A stretch of DNA of 64,000 bases from CAVTTH01 sp963737545 (GCA_963737545.1 CAVTTH010000003.1:1550001-1614000); one strand, 5' to 3'; numbered from the stretch's first letter, positions 1-8,689 are shown. The notes: a model not told the origin generated them from the letters alone. Program-made: numbers and translations.

Positions 1-599
1 CCGAAAGCCTGGCGGAGTCGAATGCTGAAGCGGAGTTATTCCGCCGGAAGTTTTCCGATTTGCAGCTGCGGATGGAAGCGCTCGGGCTGGAATCGGCGAA
101 CAAGGATCGCGCGAAACTTGAGCAGAGACTTCTGGCCGCGGTGAGCGATCTTCAGTTGCAGCAGAAAGAGCGGGAACAATATCGCGACCAGATGCTGCGG
201 TTGACGGAAGCGTTGCTCCAGTTTCTGCAAACCTCGCAGGGCGGTGACGGGAAGGCCCGGATGGAACTGGAGGCGCAATTGCGCGGCACGAATGCGTTGC
301 TCGGAAAGACCGAGAAGGGAACGCAATCGGCCCAACCGACTTTGATGGACGGCCGGGTGATCAGCGTGAAGGAAGAATGGTCGCTGGTGGTCGGAAACTT
401 CGGCGAGAAGCAGGGCGTGAAGCTGGGTATGCCGTTGCGAGTGGTGCGTGGCGACCGCTCGATTGCGACACTGCGAGTGGTGGACGTGCGCCAGAAAATT
501 TGCGGCGCGGTGATTCAAGAATTGGGTTCGAAGAAGGACAAAATAACAGTGGGTGACATCCTCCAGGTGGATGCCCGGCAGAGTGTGAGTTCAAAATAA
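1..599 (+). CDS. Coiled-coil protein with conserved C-terminal domain (5' end outside window)
   Basis: The reading frame is open from base 3, so the gene begins before the window; a TTG at 60 is internal. The visible N-terminal two thirds is a Glu/Gln/Lys/Arg/Leu-rich heptad pattern, a probable coiled coil. The last 85 residues form a compact segment with the pattern DGRVISV...VVGNFGEKQGVKLGM...VVRGDRSIATLRVVDV. I recognise this as a type often seen at the end of coiled-coil or envelope proteins in this phylum, but I cannot assign a function. The stop lies one base before rplV, so the two are probably co-transcribed, in the place where rpsS would normally sit. Confidence 0.75.
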   Translation, partial: ESLAESNAEAELFRRKFSDLQLRMEALGLESANKDRAKLEQRLLAAVSDLQLQQKEREQYRDQMLRLTEALLQFLQTSQGGDGKARMELEAQLRGTNALLGKTEKGTQSAQPTLMDGRVISVKEEWSLVVGNFGEKQGVKLGMPLRVVRGDRSIATLRVVDVRQKICGAVIQELGSKKDKITVGDILQVDARQSVSSK

Positions 600-600
600 A

Positions 601-1071
601 ATGGAAGTTCGATCGACATATAGGTACGCGAAGATTTCGCCGTTTAAGGCGCGCGAAGTCACCCGCGCAATTCAGGGCCTGCCGGTTTCGGCAGCGCTCG
701 ATCTCGTCGCGTTCAGCCCGAAAAAGGCCGCGTCCCTGATCAATAAGACGTTGAAAAGCGCAGTCGCGAACGCAGAGAACAATGCGAATCTGCGCGTTGA
801 TGGTCTGGTCGTGAAGGAGGCGATCGTAGGCGAAGGCCCGACGATCAAGCGCATGATGACGCGCGCCCGCGGAAGCGGCAGCCAGATTCTCAAACGCACG
901 AGCCATATTCGCATCATCCTGACTGACGAGATCGAAATCAAAACGCGAGAAAAGCGAAAATCGCAGAAGAAACAAAAAGGAAAAACGGCGGGCGGAAAAG
1001 CGAGGGCAAAAAAAGCGACGCCCGAAGCGGCGCCCGCTGCTGATGAGCAACCGACCGAAGCGAAAGACTAA
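601..1071 (+). CDS. rplV: 50S ribosomal protein L22
   Basis: L22 lines the peptide exit tunnel and binds 23S rRNA early in large-subunit assembly. Residues 1-110 match the family throughout: the start with YAKISPFKAREV, the helix KKAASLINKTLKSAVANAE, and the beta-hairpin RMMTRARGSGS followed by TSHIRIILTDE. About 45 residues rich in Lys, Ala and Glu are added at the C-terminus, making 156 residues against roughly 110 usually. It is first in the visible ribosomal run and ends two bases before rpsC. Identity is certain; the role of the tail is unknown. Confidence 0.97.
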   Translation: MEVRSTYRYAKISPFKAREVTRAIQGLPVSAALDLVAFSPKKAASLINKTLKSAVANAENNANLRVDGLVVKEAIVGEGPTIKRMMTRARGSGSQILKRTSHIRIILTDEIEIKTREKRKSQKKQKGKTAGGKARAKKATPEAAPAADEQPTEAKD

Positions 1072-1073
1072 TT

Positions 1074-1751
1074 ATGGGACAGAAAGTTAATCCAATTGGA
1101 TTTCGTTTGGGCGTCAATCGCGATTGGCGCTCACGTTGGTATGCCTCGCCGCAGGAGATGCCGGCGTTTCTGCATAACGACATCAAGATTCGCGATTACG
1201 TGAAAAAGAAGCTGCTCTTCGCCGCAGTTTCGAAAATCATTATCGAGCGGGCCTGGAATAGCATTCGGGTCACGATTCACACGGCTAGACCCGGCATCGT
1301 GATCGGACGCAAAGGCGCTGAGATCGAGAAGATGACCGAAGAAATCTCGAAGATGGCACAGGGCAAACAGATCAAGATCGACATTCAGGAAATCAAAACA
1401 CCCGAGCTTGACGCGCAGCTCATTGCCGAAAACGTGGCATTGCAAATTGAGCGCCGTATCGCCTATCGCCGGGCGATGAAAAAAGCGGTGCAGATCGCGA
1501 TGGATTTTGGCGCGCAGGGGATTCGGTTGCGCAGCTCCGGCCGGTTGAATGGCGCGGAAATTTCGCGTTCGGAATGGTATCGCGAAGGAAAGGTCCCCCT
1601 TCACACTTTGCGGCAGGCGATCGATTACGGCTTCGCCGAAGCCAATACAGTTTATGGGAAGATCGGCGTGAAATGCTGGCTTTGTAAGAAGGATGAACCG
1701 GTCGCCGAAGCGCCAGCCACTCTGCCGCCGCCGGTTCCGGCCGAAGTTTAG
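1074..1751 (+). CDS. rpsC: 30S ribosomal protein S3
   Basis: S3 sits at the mRNA entry side of the small subunit. The start MGQKVNPIGFRLG is diagnostic. The KH RNA-binding motif GIVIGRKGAEIEKM lies near residues 80-93, and the C-terminal S3 domain includes GIRLRSSGRLNGAEISR and an IDYGFAEA segment. At 225 residues it is of normal length, with a short Pro/Ala-rich tail. It follows rplV with a two-base gap and precedes rplP, the standard order. Confidence 0.98.
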   Translation: MGQKVNPIGFRLGVNRDWRSRWYASPQEMPAFLHNDIKIRDYVKKKLLFAAVSKIIIERAWNSIRVTIHTARPGIVIGRKGAEIEKMTEEISKMAQGKQIKIDIQEIKTPELDAQLIAENVALQIERRIAYRRAMKKAVQIAMDFGAQGIRLRSSGRLNGAEISRSEWYREGKVPLHTLRQAIDYGFAEANTVYGKIGVKCWLCKKDEPVAEAPATLPPPVPAEV

Positions 1752-1775
1752 AACGCCAGACGAAGGAATTTTGTT

Positions 1776-2198
1776 ATGCCATTGATGCCCAAACGCGTGA
1801 AGTATCGCAAGACCCAGCGGGGCAGCCGCAAGGGGACGGCGTCGCGCAATCTGCGGATCGACTTTGGAGAGTTCGGGCTGCAAACGCTCGAGCGCGCCTG
1901 GATTACCAATATTCAAATCGAAGCGGCGCGTGTCGCCCTCACTCGCAACATGAAGCGCAAAGGCAAACTTTGGATCCGCATTTTCCCGGACAAATCGGTA
2001 ACCTCCCGCCCGCCCGAAACGCGAATGGGCAAGGGGAAAGGCCAGCCCGAGTATTGGGTGGCAACCGTCCGGCCCGGTAATATTTTGTTCGAGCTCGACG
2101 GTGTGACCGAGTCGGTCGCACGTGAGTCGCTCCGGCTCGCGGCCGACAAATTGCCGGTGCGCACGAAATTTTTAACGCGGCACCACGTCGCCGCCTAA
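1776..2198 (+). CDS. rplP: 50S ribosomal protein L16
   Basis: L16 organises the A-site region of the large subunit near the 5S rRNA. The protein opens with MPKRVKYRKTQRG after a two-residue-longer start and contains the conserved RMGKGKG loop and the segment WVATVRPG near residue 95. The length (140 residues) is typical. It lies between rpsC and rpmC as in most bacteria. Confidence 0.97.
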   Translation: MPLMPKRVKYRKTQRGSRKGTASRNLRIDFGEFGLQTLERAWITNIQIEAARVALTRNMKRKGKLWIRIFPDKSVTSRPPETRMGKGKGQPEYWVATVRPGNILFELDGVTESVARESLRLAADKLPVRTKFLTRHHVAA

Positions 2199-2204
2199 CG
2201 AATC

Positions 2205-2411
2205 ATGAAATTCAAGGAAATATCCGAGTTGAGTTCCGACGAGCTCATGACAAAAAAGCGCGACCTGCGGCAGGAGAGCCTGCATCTGCGTTTGCAACAG
2301 CAGAGCGGTCAGCTCGAGCAGCCCAGCCGGTTGAGGCTCCTGCGCCGGGAAGTGGCGCGTGTTGAGACGGTGCTCGCCCAGCGGCGCTCCAAAACCGCGG
2401 AGAAGAAGTAA
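2205..2411 (+). CDS. rpmC: 50S ribosomal protein L29
   Basis: L29 is a small two-helix protein near the tunnel exit, where trigger factor and the signal recognition particle dock. The 68-residue product starts KFKEISELSSDEL and has the conserved second-helix pattern LRRLEVARVETVL-like (here LLRREVARVETVLAQR). It starts six bases after rplP, and rpsQ follows four bases after its stop. Confidence 0.94.
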   Translation: MKFKEISELSSDELMTKKRDLRQESLHLRLQQQSGQLEQPSRLRLLRREVARVETVLAQRRSKTAEKK

Positions 2412-2415
2412 TTTT

Positions 2416-2718
2416 ATGGCCGAAGAAAATCAGCAAGTAGCGCCTGCGCCTGCGGCGAAAGAGGAAGCCAGAGGGCGGGCGACGCGCAAGACGCGAACCG
2501 GCGAGGTCATCTCGAGCGGAATGAACAAGACGATCGTGGTGCGGACGGTGACGCGTGTTCCGCACAACCGCTTCGGAAAGATCGTCAAGCAGATGAGAAA
2601 ATTTTACGCGCACGATGAAGAGAACAAGGCAAAGACCGGCGACATGGTTCGGATCATGGAGACGCGTCCGCTGAGTAAGTTAAAGCGCTGGCGGCTCGTC
2701 GAGGTGGTCCAGAAATAA
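2416..2718 (+). CDS. rpsQ: 30S ribosomal protein S17
   Basis: S17 is a primary 16S rRNA-binding protein with an OB fold. The core contains TGEVISSGMNKTIVVRTVT, KFYAHDEEN and DMVRIMETRPLSKLKRW, all family hallmarks. The ATG at 2416 is chosen because it directly follows rpmC; the frame is open further upstream but lacks a better start. About 24 Ala/Glu/Arg-rich residues precede the core, so the product (100 residues) is slightly longer than the usual 80-90. Confidence 0.96.
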   Translation: MAEENQQVAPAPAAKEEARGRATRKTRTGEVISSGMNKTIVVRTVTRVPHNRFGKIVKQMRKFYAHDEENKAKTGDMVRIMETRPLSKLKRWRLVEVVQK

Positions 2719-2728
2719 GGAGACGAAC

Positions 2729-3097
2729 ATGGTTTATCTTAGATCAAGACTTGATGTGGCCGATAACAGCGGTGCGCGCATGGCGACAATGATCGGCGTG
2801 ATCGGCAAGGGTGGCGCGCAATCGGCCGGGATTGGCGATGTCATCACCGCGAACGTTAAAGAGGCGAGTGCCACTGGCACTGTGAAGAAGGGGGAAGTCG
2901 TTCGGGCGGTCCTCGTGCGGACCCGCCAACCGATCCGTCGGAGTGACGGTTCGCTGCTCCGTTTTGATAAGAATGCGATCGTTATTATCGACAAAGATTT
3001 GAATCCGCGCGGTACCCGAATATTCGGACCGGTCGCGCGCGAATTACGGGAACGCAATTTCATGAAAATTGTCTCCCTTGCGCCGGAAGTCTTATGA
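2729..3097 (+). CDS. rplN: 50S ribosomal protein L14
   Basis: L14 binds 23S rRNA and forms an inter-subunit bridge. The 122-residue product has the expected length and motifs: LDVADNSGAR near the start, GVIGKGG, VRTRQPIRRSDGS and FGPVARELRERNFMKIVSLAPEVL-type ending. A GGAGACGA ribosome-binding site lies just before the ATG. Its stop overlaps the rplX start in an ATGA arrangement, suggesting coupled translation. Confidence 0.98.
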   Translation: MVYLRSRLDVADNSGARMATMIGVIGKGGAQSAGIGDVITANVKEASATGTVKKGEVVRAVLVRTRQPIRRSDGSLLRFDKNAIVIIDKDLNPRGTRIFGPVARELRERNFMKIVSLAPEVL

Positions 3098-3405
3098 ACC
3101 GCATCAAATTGCACGTTCACAAGGGCGACCACGTCGAGGTCATTTCCGGGAACTTCAGAGGTTCTTCGGGGAAGGTGCTCGAGGTGATCCCGCGTAAACA
3201 GCGCGTGCTGATCGAGGGCGTGCGAATCATCAAGCGCCATCTGCGCAAGTCGCAGGACAATCCGAGCGGCAAGATCGCGGAACGCGAGGGACCGATTCAT
3301 ATCTCGAACGTGAAGGTGCTCGAGCGTGGCGAAAAGGCTGGGAAGGGAAAGAGCGCGAAGAAGAAAACCGCCAAAGAGAAGCCGGCCAGGAAAGAAAAGG
3401 CTTAA
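3094..3405 (+). CDS. rplX: 50S ribosomal protein L24
   Basis: L24 starts assembly of the large subunit. The KOW motif GDHVEVISGNFRGSSGKV is at residues 11-28, followed by RVLIEGVRIIKRHLR. The last 28 residues are almost only Lys, Ala, Glu and Gly, an appendage similar to those on neighbouring ribosomal proteins here. It overlaps rplN by four bases. Confidence 0.96.
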   Translation: MNRIKLHVHKGDHVEVISGNFRGSSGKVLEVIPRKQRVLIEGVRIIKRHLRKSQDNPSGKIAEREGPIHISNVKVLERGEKAGKGKSAKKKTAKEKPARKEKA

Positions 3406-3408
3406 GCG

Positions 3409-3990
3409 ATGGAAAACGAATTTTACCAGGATTACAAAGAACGCGTCGTTCCCGCGCTCCGAAAAGTGCACGGGTACAAAAACGTGAATCAGATTCCGAA
3501 GGTTGAGAAAGTGGTCATCAACACGTCGGTCGGCTCGCAATCCGACGTGAAGCAGGCGCTCGAAGATGCCAAGACCGAACTTGCCCTGATCAGCGGGCAG
3601 AAACCGTCGGAAACGCGTGCCAAGAAAAGCATCGCGAATTTCAAGTTGCGGAAGGAGCAGGCGATCGGCGCGAAAGTTACGTTACGCGGGGCGCACATGT
3701 ATGAATTTCTCGAGCGGTTGATCAAGACAGCGCTCCCGCGGATTCGTGATTTCCGCGGCGTCTCCGCCAAGGGCTTCGACGGGCATGGCAACTACACCAT
3801 CGGAGTTTCGGACCAATCGATCTTTCCCGAAGTCGAGCTCGATAAAATCAAGCGCAACATCGGATTTGATGTTACCATCGTCACCACTGCGCGGACGAAC
3901 GAGGAAGCGAAGACGCTTCTGAGCGAAATGGGAATGCCGTTTAGCGACCGGGCGAGAAAGCCTGCCAGCGCCGCCGCGCAACCCGCCTAA
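3409..3990 (+). CDS. rplE: 50S ribosomal protein L5
   Basis: L5 binds 5S rRNA and contacts the P-site tRNA. Conserved elements include YKNVNQIPKVEKVVINTSVG, GQKPSETRAKKSIANFKLR, RIRDFRGVSAKGFDGHGNY and DVTIVTTARTNEEAKTLL-type C-terminal strand. It has a short Ala/Pro-rich tail (193 residues against about 180). In most bacteria rpsN (S14) follows, but here the next gene is rpsH. Confidence 0.97.
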   Translation: MENEFYQDYKERVVPALRKVHGYKNVNQIPKVEKVVINTSVGSQSDVKQALEDAKTELALISGQKPSETRAKKSIANFKLRKEQAIGAKVTLRGAHMYEFLERLIKTALPRIRDFRGVSAKGFDGHGNYTIGVSDQSIFPEVELDKIKRNIGFDVTIVTTARTNEEAKTLLSEMGMPFSDRARKPASAAAQPA

Positions 3991-3996
3991 AAGTTA

Positions 3997-4395
3997 ATGA
4001 GTACTGTTACCGATCCTATAGCCGACCTCCTCGCTCGCGTGCGCAACGCCGCGGCTGCCGGAAAGTACGAGATGTTTGTTCCCTATTCGAAAATCAAAGC
4101 CGAGATCGTTCGGATTTTGAAGGAGGAGGGATACATCACGGAATATTCCGTGGACACGGAGGCGGAGCATCCGCGGATCAAGATCACGAACAAAGTCGCG
4201 AATCGGACCAGCGCGATCACGGGTTTGAAACGCGTGAGTCGCCCAGGACTACGACGCTACGTGGGGGCGCAGGAAATTCCCCGCGTCCTCGGCGGAATGG
4301 GCATTTCCATTCTCTCAACGCCGCGCGGAATCTTATCGGGTCGGGAAGCAAAAAAACAAAACGTGGGAGGCGAGTTGCTGGCGTTCGTTTGGTAG
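3997..4395 (+). CDS. rpsH: 30S ribosomal protein S8
   Basis: S8 is a core 16S rRNA-binding protein and a known translational repressor of the spc operon in E. coli. The N-terminus DPIADLLARVRNA, the segment KRVSRPGLRRYVG and the C-terminal GISILSTPRGILSGREA are diagnostic. Length is 132 residues, as expected. It follows rplE directly with no S14 gene between them. Confidence 0.97.
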   Translation: MSTVTDPIADLLARVRNAAAAGKYEMFVPYSKIKAEIVRILKEEGYITEYSVDTEAEHPRIKITNKVANRTSAITGLKRVSRPGLRRYVGAQEIPRVLGGMGISILSTPRGILSGREAKKQNVGGELLAFVW

Positions 4396-4411
4396 GCCGA
4401 CTCTGAAACTT

Positions 4412-4951
4412 ATGTCACGGATCGGAAAATTAGCGGTGGCGATACCCGACAAAGTGAAGGTGAACATCGGAGCGGATGGCGCCGTCAACGTCGAGGGGCC
4501 GAAAGGCAAACTAAGCTGGACGTTGCCGCGCGAAATTAAGGCGAGCGTCGCGGATAATCGCGTCTCAGTCATGCGCGAAGCGGAAACGCGGAGCGTGAGG
4601 GCACTGCACGGCCTTTCGCGCAGTCTCGTGCATAACATGGTGCAGGGAGTCAGCCAGGGCTTTACCAAACAACTGGAAGTCCAGGGTGTCGGATTCAAGG
4701 CTGCGGTGCAAGGTTCGAAGTTGAATCTAAGCCTTGGATTTTCACACCCGATTTTGTTTCCGATTCCAGCGGGCATTAAGATTACCGTCACGGACAGCAC
4801 CAAGATCACGATCGAGGGCATCGACAAGAAAGTCGTCGGCCAGGTCGCGGCGGACATTCGCAGATATTACCCGCCGGAGCCGTACAAGGGCAAAGGCGTG
4901 CGCTACGTCGACGAGATGGTTCGACGCAAGGAAGGCAAAACCGTTCAGTAG
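4412..4951 (+). CDS. rplF: 50S ribosomal protein L6
   Basis: L6 lies near the GTPase-associated centre of the large subunit. The product (179 residues) starts MSRIGKLAVAIPDKV and has both tandem alpha/beta domains; the second has GFSHPI near residue 109 and ends with PPEPYKGKGVRYVDE near residue 155. It ends two bases before rplR. Confidence 0.98.
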   Translation: MSRIGKLAVAIPDKVKVNIGADGAVNVEGPKGKLSWTLPREIKASVADNRVSVMREAETRSVRALHGLSRSLVHNMVQGVSQGFTKQLEVQGVGFKAAVQGSKLNLSLGFSHPILFPIPAGIKITVTDSTKITIEGIDKKVVGQVAADIRRYYPPEPYKGKGVRYVDEMVRRKEGKTVQ

Positions 4952-4953
4952 TT

Positions 4954-5320
4954 ATGGCTACAACCGATCGTAAAGGAACAAGGCACCGCATTCATCAGCG
5001 GATCAGGAAACGCGTCAGCGGAACGGCGGAACGGCCGCGTCTGGCGGTGCATTTCTCCGCCAAACATGTTTACGCGCAAGTGATCGATGATGATGCCGGC
5101 TCCACCCTGGCCGCGGCGGCTACGACGGAAAAAACACTTCTCGCCGAGGGCAAGCGCGGCGCGAATCTGACTAACGCCAAAACCGTCGGCAAGAACGATC
5201 GCGGAACGTCTGCTGGCAAAGAAGGTCGACAAAGTCATTTTTGATCGAGGCGGGTTTCTTTATCACGGCAAAGTGAAAGCTCTTGCAGATGCGGCCCGCG
5301 AAGGCGGATTGAAATTTTAG
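4954..5320 (+). CDS. rplR: 50S ribosomal protein L18, broken by an apparent +1 frameshift
   Basis: L18 binds 5S rRNA beside L5. The first 80 residues (RHQRIRKRV-like start, ERPRLAVHFSAKHVYAQVIDD) read normally from ATG 4954. The frame then goes wrong at about 5191-5195 and hits a stop at 5242. The expected remainder, KVIFDRGGFLYHGKVKALAD and AAREGGLKF, continues in the next frame to the TAG at 5318. Removing one A from the AAGAACG stretch (5191-5197) restores a 121-residue L18 of exactly normal length. L18 is normally essential, so a sequence or assembly error is more likely than true loss. Confidence 0.93.
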
Positions 5321-5326
5321 AACTTC

Positions 5327-5878
5327 ATGGCACAACCACACAGCAGCGGCAGACGTCAGGAACGTCACACAGATAAGACGGCGGCAGCGCGCGGGGAGAC
5401 AACCGAAAAAGTCGTCTTCATTAATCGTTGCGCGAAGGTCGTCAAAGGCGGCCGGCGTTTCAGTTTTAGCGCGTTAATCGTCGCGGGCGACCACGATGGC
5501 AAAGTCGGTTGCGGATTCGGCAAGGCGAACGAAGTGGCCGAAGCGATCCGCAAGGCGTCTGACGCCGCACGCAAGGCGATGGAAAAAGTGTCGCTGCATG
5601 AAAATACGATCCCGCATGAAGTGATCGGGCAATTTGGCGGCGGTCGTGTTTTGCTGCGCCCGGCTTCGCCCGGAACTGGTGTGATCGCGGGCGGCGGCGT
5701 GCGCGCGGTGGTGGAGGCCGCCGGGATTCGCGATGTCCTCGCGAAGTCGCTGGGATCGAGCAATCACGCCAATGTGGTCAAGGCGACGATTGAAGCGCTC
5801 CGCTCATTGCGCCGGCGCGATGAAATTTTGAAAACGCGCGGCATTCGCCTGGATAACGGGAAAGCGGAACCATCATGA
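5327..5878 (+). CDS. rpsE: 30S ribosomal protein S5
   Basis: S5 helps keep decoding accurate and takes part in mRNA unwinding at the entry channel. After about 22 polar residues the double-stranded RNA-binding domain starts with VVFINRCAKVVKGGRRFSF, followed by KVGCGFGKANEV and the C-terminal domain with PASPGTGVIAGGGVRAVVE and SLGSSNHANVVKATIEAL. Length 183. rplO overlaps its end by four bases; the L30 gene that sits between them in many bacteria is missing. Confidence 0.97.
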   Translation: MAQPHSSGRRQERHTDKTAAARGETTEKVVFINRCAKVVKGGRRFSFSALIVAGDHDGKVGCGFGKANEVAEAIRKASDAARKAMEKVSLHENTIPHEVIGQFGGGRVLLRPASPGTGVIAGGGVRAVVEAAGIRDVLAKSLGSSNHANVVKATIEALRSLRRRDEILKTRGIRLDNGKAEPS

Positions 5879-6489
5879 TGCGACTGCATAATATGAAGCC
5901 GCGCCCAGGTTCAACCCACCGCGTAAAGCGATTGGGATGCGGTGAAAGCTCCGGCCATGGGAAAACGAGCGGCAAAGGTCACAAGGGACAAAAGGCCCGC
6001 TCCGGGGGCAGCCTTCGGCTCGGATTCGAAGGCGGCCAGATGCCGCTGATTCGACGTTTGCCCAAACGCGGATTCAATAACGCGGCCTTTCACAAAACGT
6101 TCGCCGTGATCAACCTCGGTGAGCTGAACAGTTTCAAAGCGGGATCGACAGTTACCGAGGAACAACTGCGGGCAGCGAACCTGGTCCGCGGTCACGGGGC
6201 CGGGATCAAGATTTTAGGTGATGGCGAACTGAAGCACGCATTGACGATCGAAGTGGATCGGATCAGCGCTTCGGCCCGGGAGAAAATCGAAAAGGCCGGT
6301 GGGACAATTACACTGCGAGCAGCCCGCGCCCCTCAAACGGCACGAGTGCCGGCCGAGGTCGGTGTGACCGAGGAAACCGGGAGTGCTCCGAAGCCGGCTG
6401 GGAAAAAACCGGTTGCGAAGAAAGCCGGTAAGAAAAAAGCGCCAGCGAAAAAGGCGAAGGCGGCGAAGAAGAAAACGAAGAAAAGCTAA
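5875..6489 (+). CDS. rplO: 50S ribosomal protein L15
   Basis: L15 binds 23S rRNA late in assembly. The N-terminus MKPRPGSTHRVKRLGCG, the glycine-rich GHGKTSGKGHKGQKAR and GFEGGQMPLIRRLPKRGF are diagnostic. The core ends near residue 150 and is followed by about 55 residues dominated by Lys and Ala. The start is ATG 5875, overlapping rpsE (ATGA); an ATG six codons later could also serve. Confidence 0.96.
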   Translation: MMRLHNMKPRPGSTHRVKRLGCGESSGHGKTSGKGHKGQKARSGGSLRLGFEGGQMPLIRRLPKRGFNNAAFHKTFAVINLGELNSFKAGSTVTEEQLRAANLVRGHGAGIKILGDGELKHALTIEVDRISASAREKIEKAGGTITLRAARAPQTARVPAEVGVTEETGSAPKPAGKKPVAKKAGKKKAPAKKAKAAKKKTKKS

Positions 6490-6526
6490 TCCCTCGCGCC
6501 GGATGGATTCCAAGCAAACTTAGTCG

Positions 6527-8032
6527 ATGGTTTCGGCTTTTCTCAACACGGTCAAGATACCGGAGCTGCGCCGGCGGATCCTTTTTACCCTCGCCGTCAT
6601 CGTGGTGGTTCGTCTTGGCGCCGCGATCACGACACCGGGGGTAAATCAATGGGTGCTGCAAGAGTGGTTTCGGACCTCGTCTCAAAGTGCCGGTGGAGGA
6701 GTTGCGGCGCTCTTCAACCTTTTCAGCGGTGGCGCGCTGGAAAATTGCGCGGTTTTTTCTCTCGGCATCATGCCTTACATCAGCGCGTCGATCATGCTGC
6801 AATTGCTCACGGCTGTGGTTCCGCGACTCGGCCGTCTCGCGCGGGAAGATGGCGGACGGCAGAAGATCATGCAGTTCACGCGGTACGCGACCGTCGTGCT
6901 TTGTTTGTTTCAGGGATACCTGCTGGCGGTGTCGTTTCAACATCCCGAGTCCTATCACACGATGCTACCCGGAATTACCGAAACGATGGCGAGGATGGGA
7001 ACGCCCTTGGTGGAAGATCAGGGAATCGTCTTTCGCCTGGTCACGGTTCTGTCGTTAACGACCGGCACACTCTTCCTGATGTGGCTCGGAGATCAGATTA
7101 CGGAACGAGGAATCGGGAACGGCATTTCACTAATCATCACTATCGGCATTGTCGCGCGACTCCCGGCCGCGCTGGCGCAGGCTTGGAAGACGTTTGTGCC
7201 GTCGGCCGCAACCGGGGCGAGCCAGGTTAATCCTTCCATTCTCGTCTTGATGGTGGCGTTTCTGTTCATTGTTATCGCTGCCGTGATCGCGATCACTCAA
7301 GGTGTGCGCAAGATCACGGTGCAGTACGCAAAACGGGTCGTCGGGCGAAAAATGTATGGTGGCCAGACGCAATACATGCCGTTGAAAGTGAATTACGCGG
7401 GCGTTATGCCGATCATCTTCGCCTGGGCTCTGCTCTTATTTCCCACCACCATCGTTGGTTTCGCGTTTAAGAACAATCCCACCGCTGCGAAGATCGCCAG
7501 CGCCCTTTCCAACGGCTGGCCGCATTACGTCGTCCTCGCCGGGATGATTTTTTTCTTCAGTTACTTCTGGGTGGCGACGCAGTTCCAACCCGCGCAGATC
7601 GCCGATGATCTGAAGAAGTACGGCGGCTACATTCCAGGGGTTCGTCCGGGCAAACCGACTTCGGACTTCCTCGATTACACGATGACGCGGCTGACGTTCG
7701 CGGGTGCGATTTTTCTAACGTTAATTGCAATTCTGCCGAGCTTGCTCAGCCAGGGACTAAACGTGCCAACGATTACCGCGCAGTTTTTCGGAGGCACGAG
7801 CCTGCTCATCATCGTCGGCGTTATTCTGGATACGATGCGACAAGTTGAGACTCATCTGATCCAGCGGCATTATGATGGCTTTCTGCGCAAGGGCCGAATT
7901 CGAAGCGGCCGATTTGATCGGGCGTCTTACAATCGGGGTGAAGCGGCTCGCGCGAGCACGCTGATGTGGTTTTATGTCGGGATCGCCGTGCTGGTGATTG
8001 GGGGAGTCGCGATTTTCCTTTACGGCCGCTAG
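6527..8032 (+). CDS. secY: Sec translocon channel subunit SecY
   Basis: SecY forms the protein-conducting channel of the inner membrane. The 501-residue product has about ten hydrophobic segments and SecY signatures: the plug/TM2 region FNLFSGGALENCAVFSLGI followed by MPYISASIM, and the C-terminal cytosolic region with DTMRQVETHL and HYDGFLRKGRI. It is somewhat longer than the E. coli protein (443), mainly in periplasmic loops. It lies in its usual place after rplO, and its stop is immediately followed by the GTG start of adk. Confidence 0.97.
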   Translation: MVSAFLNTVKIPELRRRILFTLAVIVVVRLGAAITTPGVNQWVLQEWFRTSSQSAGGGVAALFNLFSGGALENCAVFSLGIMPYISASIMLQLLTAVVPRLGRLAREDGGRQKIMQFTRYATVVLCLFQGYLLAVSFQHPESYHTMLPGITETMARMGTPLVEDQGIVFRLVTVLSLTTGTLFLMWLGDQITERGIGNGISLIITIGIVARLPAALAQAWKTFVPSAATGASQVNPSILVLMVAFLFIVIAAVIAITQGVRKITVQYAKRVVGRKMYGGQTQYMPLKVNYAGVMPIIFAWALLLFPTTIVGFAFKNNPTAAKIASALSNGWPHYVVLAGMIFFFSYFWVATQFQPAQIADDLKKYGGYIPGVRPGKPTSDFLDYTMTRLTFAGAIFLTLIAILPSLLSQGLNVPTITAQFFGGTSLLIIVGVILDTMRQVETHLIQRHYDGFLRKGRIRSGRFDRASYNRGEAARASTLMWFYVGIAVLVIGGVAIFLYGR

Positions 8033-8689
8033 GTGAAAAGACGACTCGTGCTTTTGGGCGCGCCGGGTTCTGGAAAGGGAACCCAAGCCGAGATGATCAC
8101 CCACGAATTTGGAATTCCAGTTACTTCTCCGGGCGCGATTCTTCGACGCGAGAAAGATCTCGGAACTCCACTCGGTTTGAAAACGGCGGAGACGACCCGA
8201 CTGGGCGATCTGGTCTCGGATGAGATCATTGTCGGATTGATCGAGGATTGGCTGCGACTTCACGGTGCGCACGGTTTCGTTTTTGACGGATTCCCACGGA
8301 CGGTTCCGCAGGCCGAGAGCCTGCGGAGCATTCTTGATCGAATGCAAACACCTCTAGATTGGGCAATCTGGCTGGAAGTTTCACCGGAAACGGTCAACAA
8401 CCGGATCGCTTGCCGTCTCCAATGCCAGTCCTGCGGCTTCACTACCAGTGTGACGAGTGCCTCATTTGCCGAGCGCCCGGTTTGTCCTTACTGCGATGGA
8501 CATCTCGTTAGGCGAGCGGATGACGATGTTTCGGTCCTTCGGCATAGAATGACAGAATTTACGACAAAGACCCAGCCTCTGGCCGCTCTGTATGAGAAGG
8601 CGGGCACGCTCCGCCGGATCGACGGCAATCGCGATCGTGACGCGGTCTTTGCCGATATCGCGCAGCTGATCGATCAGTCTGTAGTATGA
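8033..8689 (+). CDS. adk: Adenylate kinase (zinc-LID type)
   Basis: The enzyme interconverts ATP + AMP and 2 ADP. The P-loop LLGAPGSGKGTQAE is at residues 6-19, and the NMP-binding region and FVFDGFPRT follow. The LID holds two cysteine pairs, CQSC and CPYC, so it probably binds a structural zinc. The start is GTG 8033, directly abutting the secY stop; no ATG gives a complete P-loop. The length of 218 residues is typical of long-form enzymes. Its stop overlaps the map start (ATGA). Confidence 0.96.
   Translation: MKRRLVLLGAPGSGKGTQAEMITHEFGIPVTSPGAILRREKDLGTPLGLKTAETTRLGDLVSDEIIVGLIEDWLRLHGAHGFVFDGFPRTVPQAESLRSILDRMQTPLDWAIWLEVSPETVNNRIACRLQCQSCGFTTSVTSASFAERPVCPYCDGHLVRRADDDVSVLRHRMTEFTTKTQPLAALYEKAGTLRRIDGNRDRDAVFADIAQLIDQSVV

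Noticed and set aside
1131..1916. Long minus-strand open frames across the ribosomal genes, and similar ones across recG, clpX, ychF and hutU
   Set aside because: They are shadows of GC-rich coding DNA opposite clearly identified genes, without family motifs.
5242..5320. True loss of the L18 C-terminus
   Set aside because: The missing C-terminus is perfectly preserved in the next frame, which would not be expected for a gene under decay.
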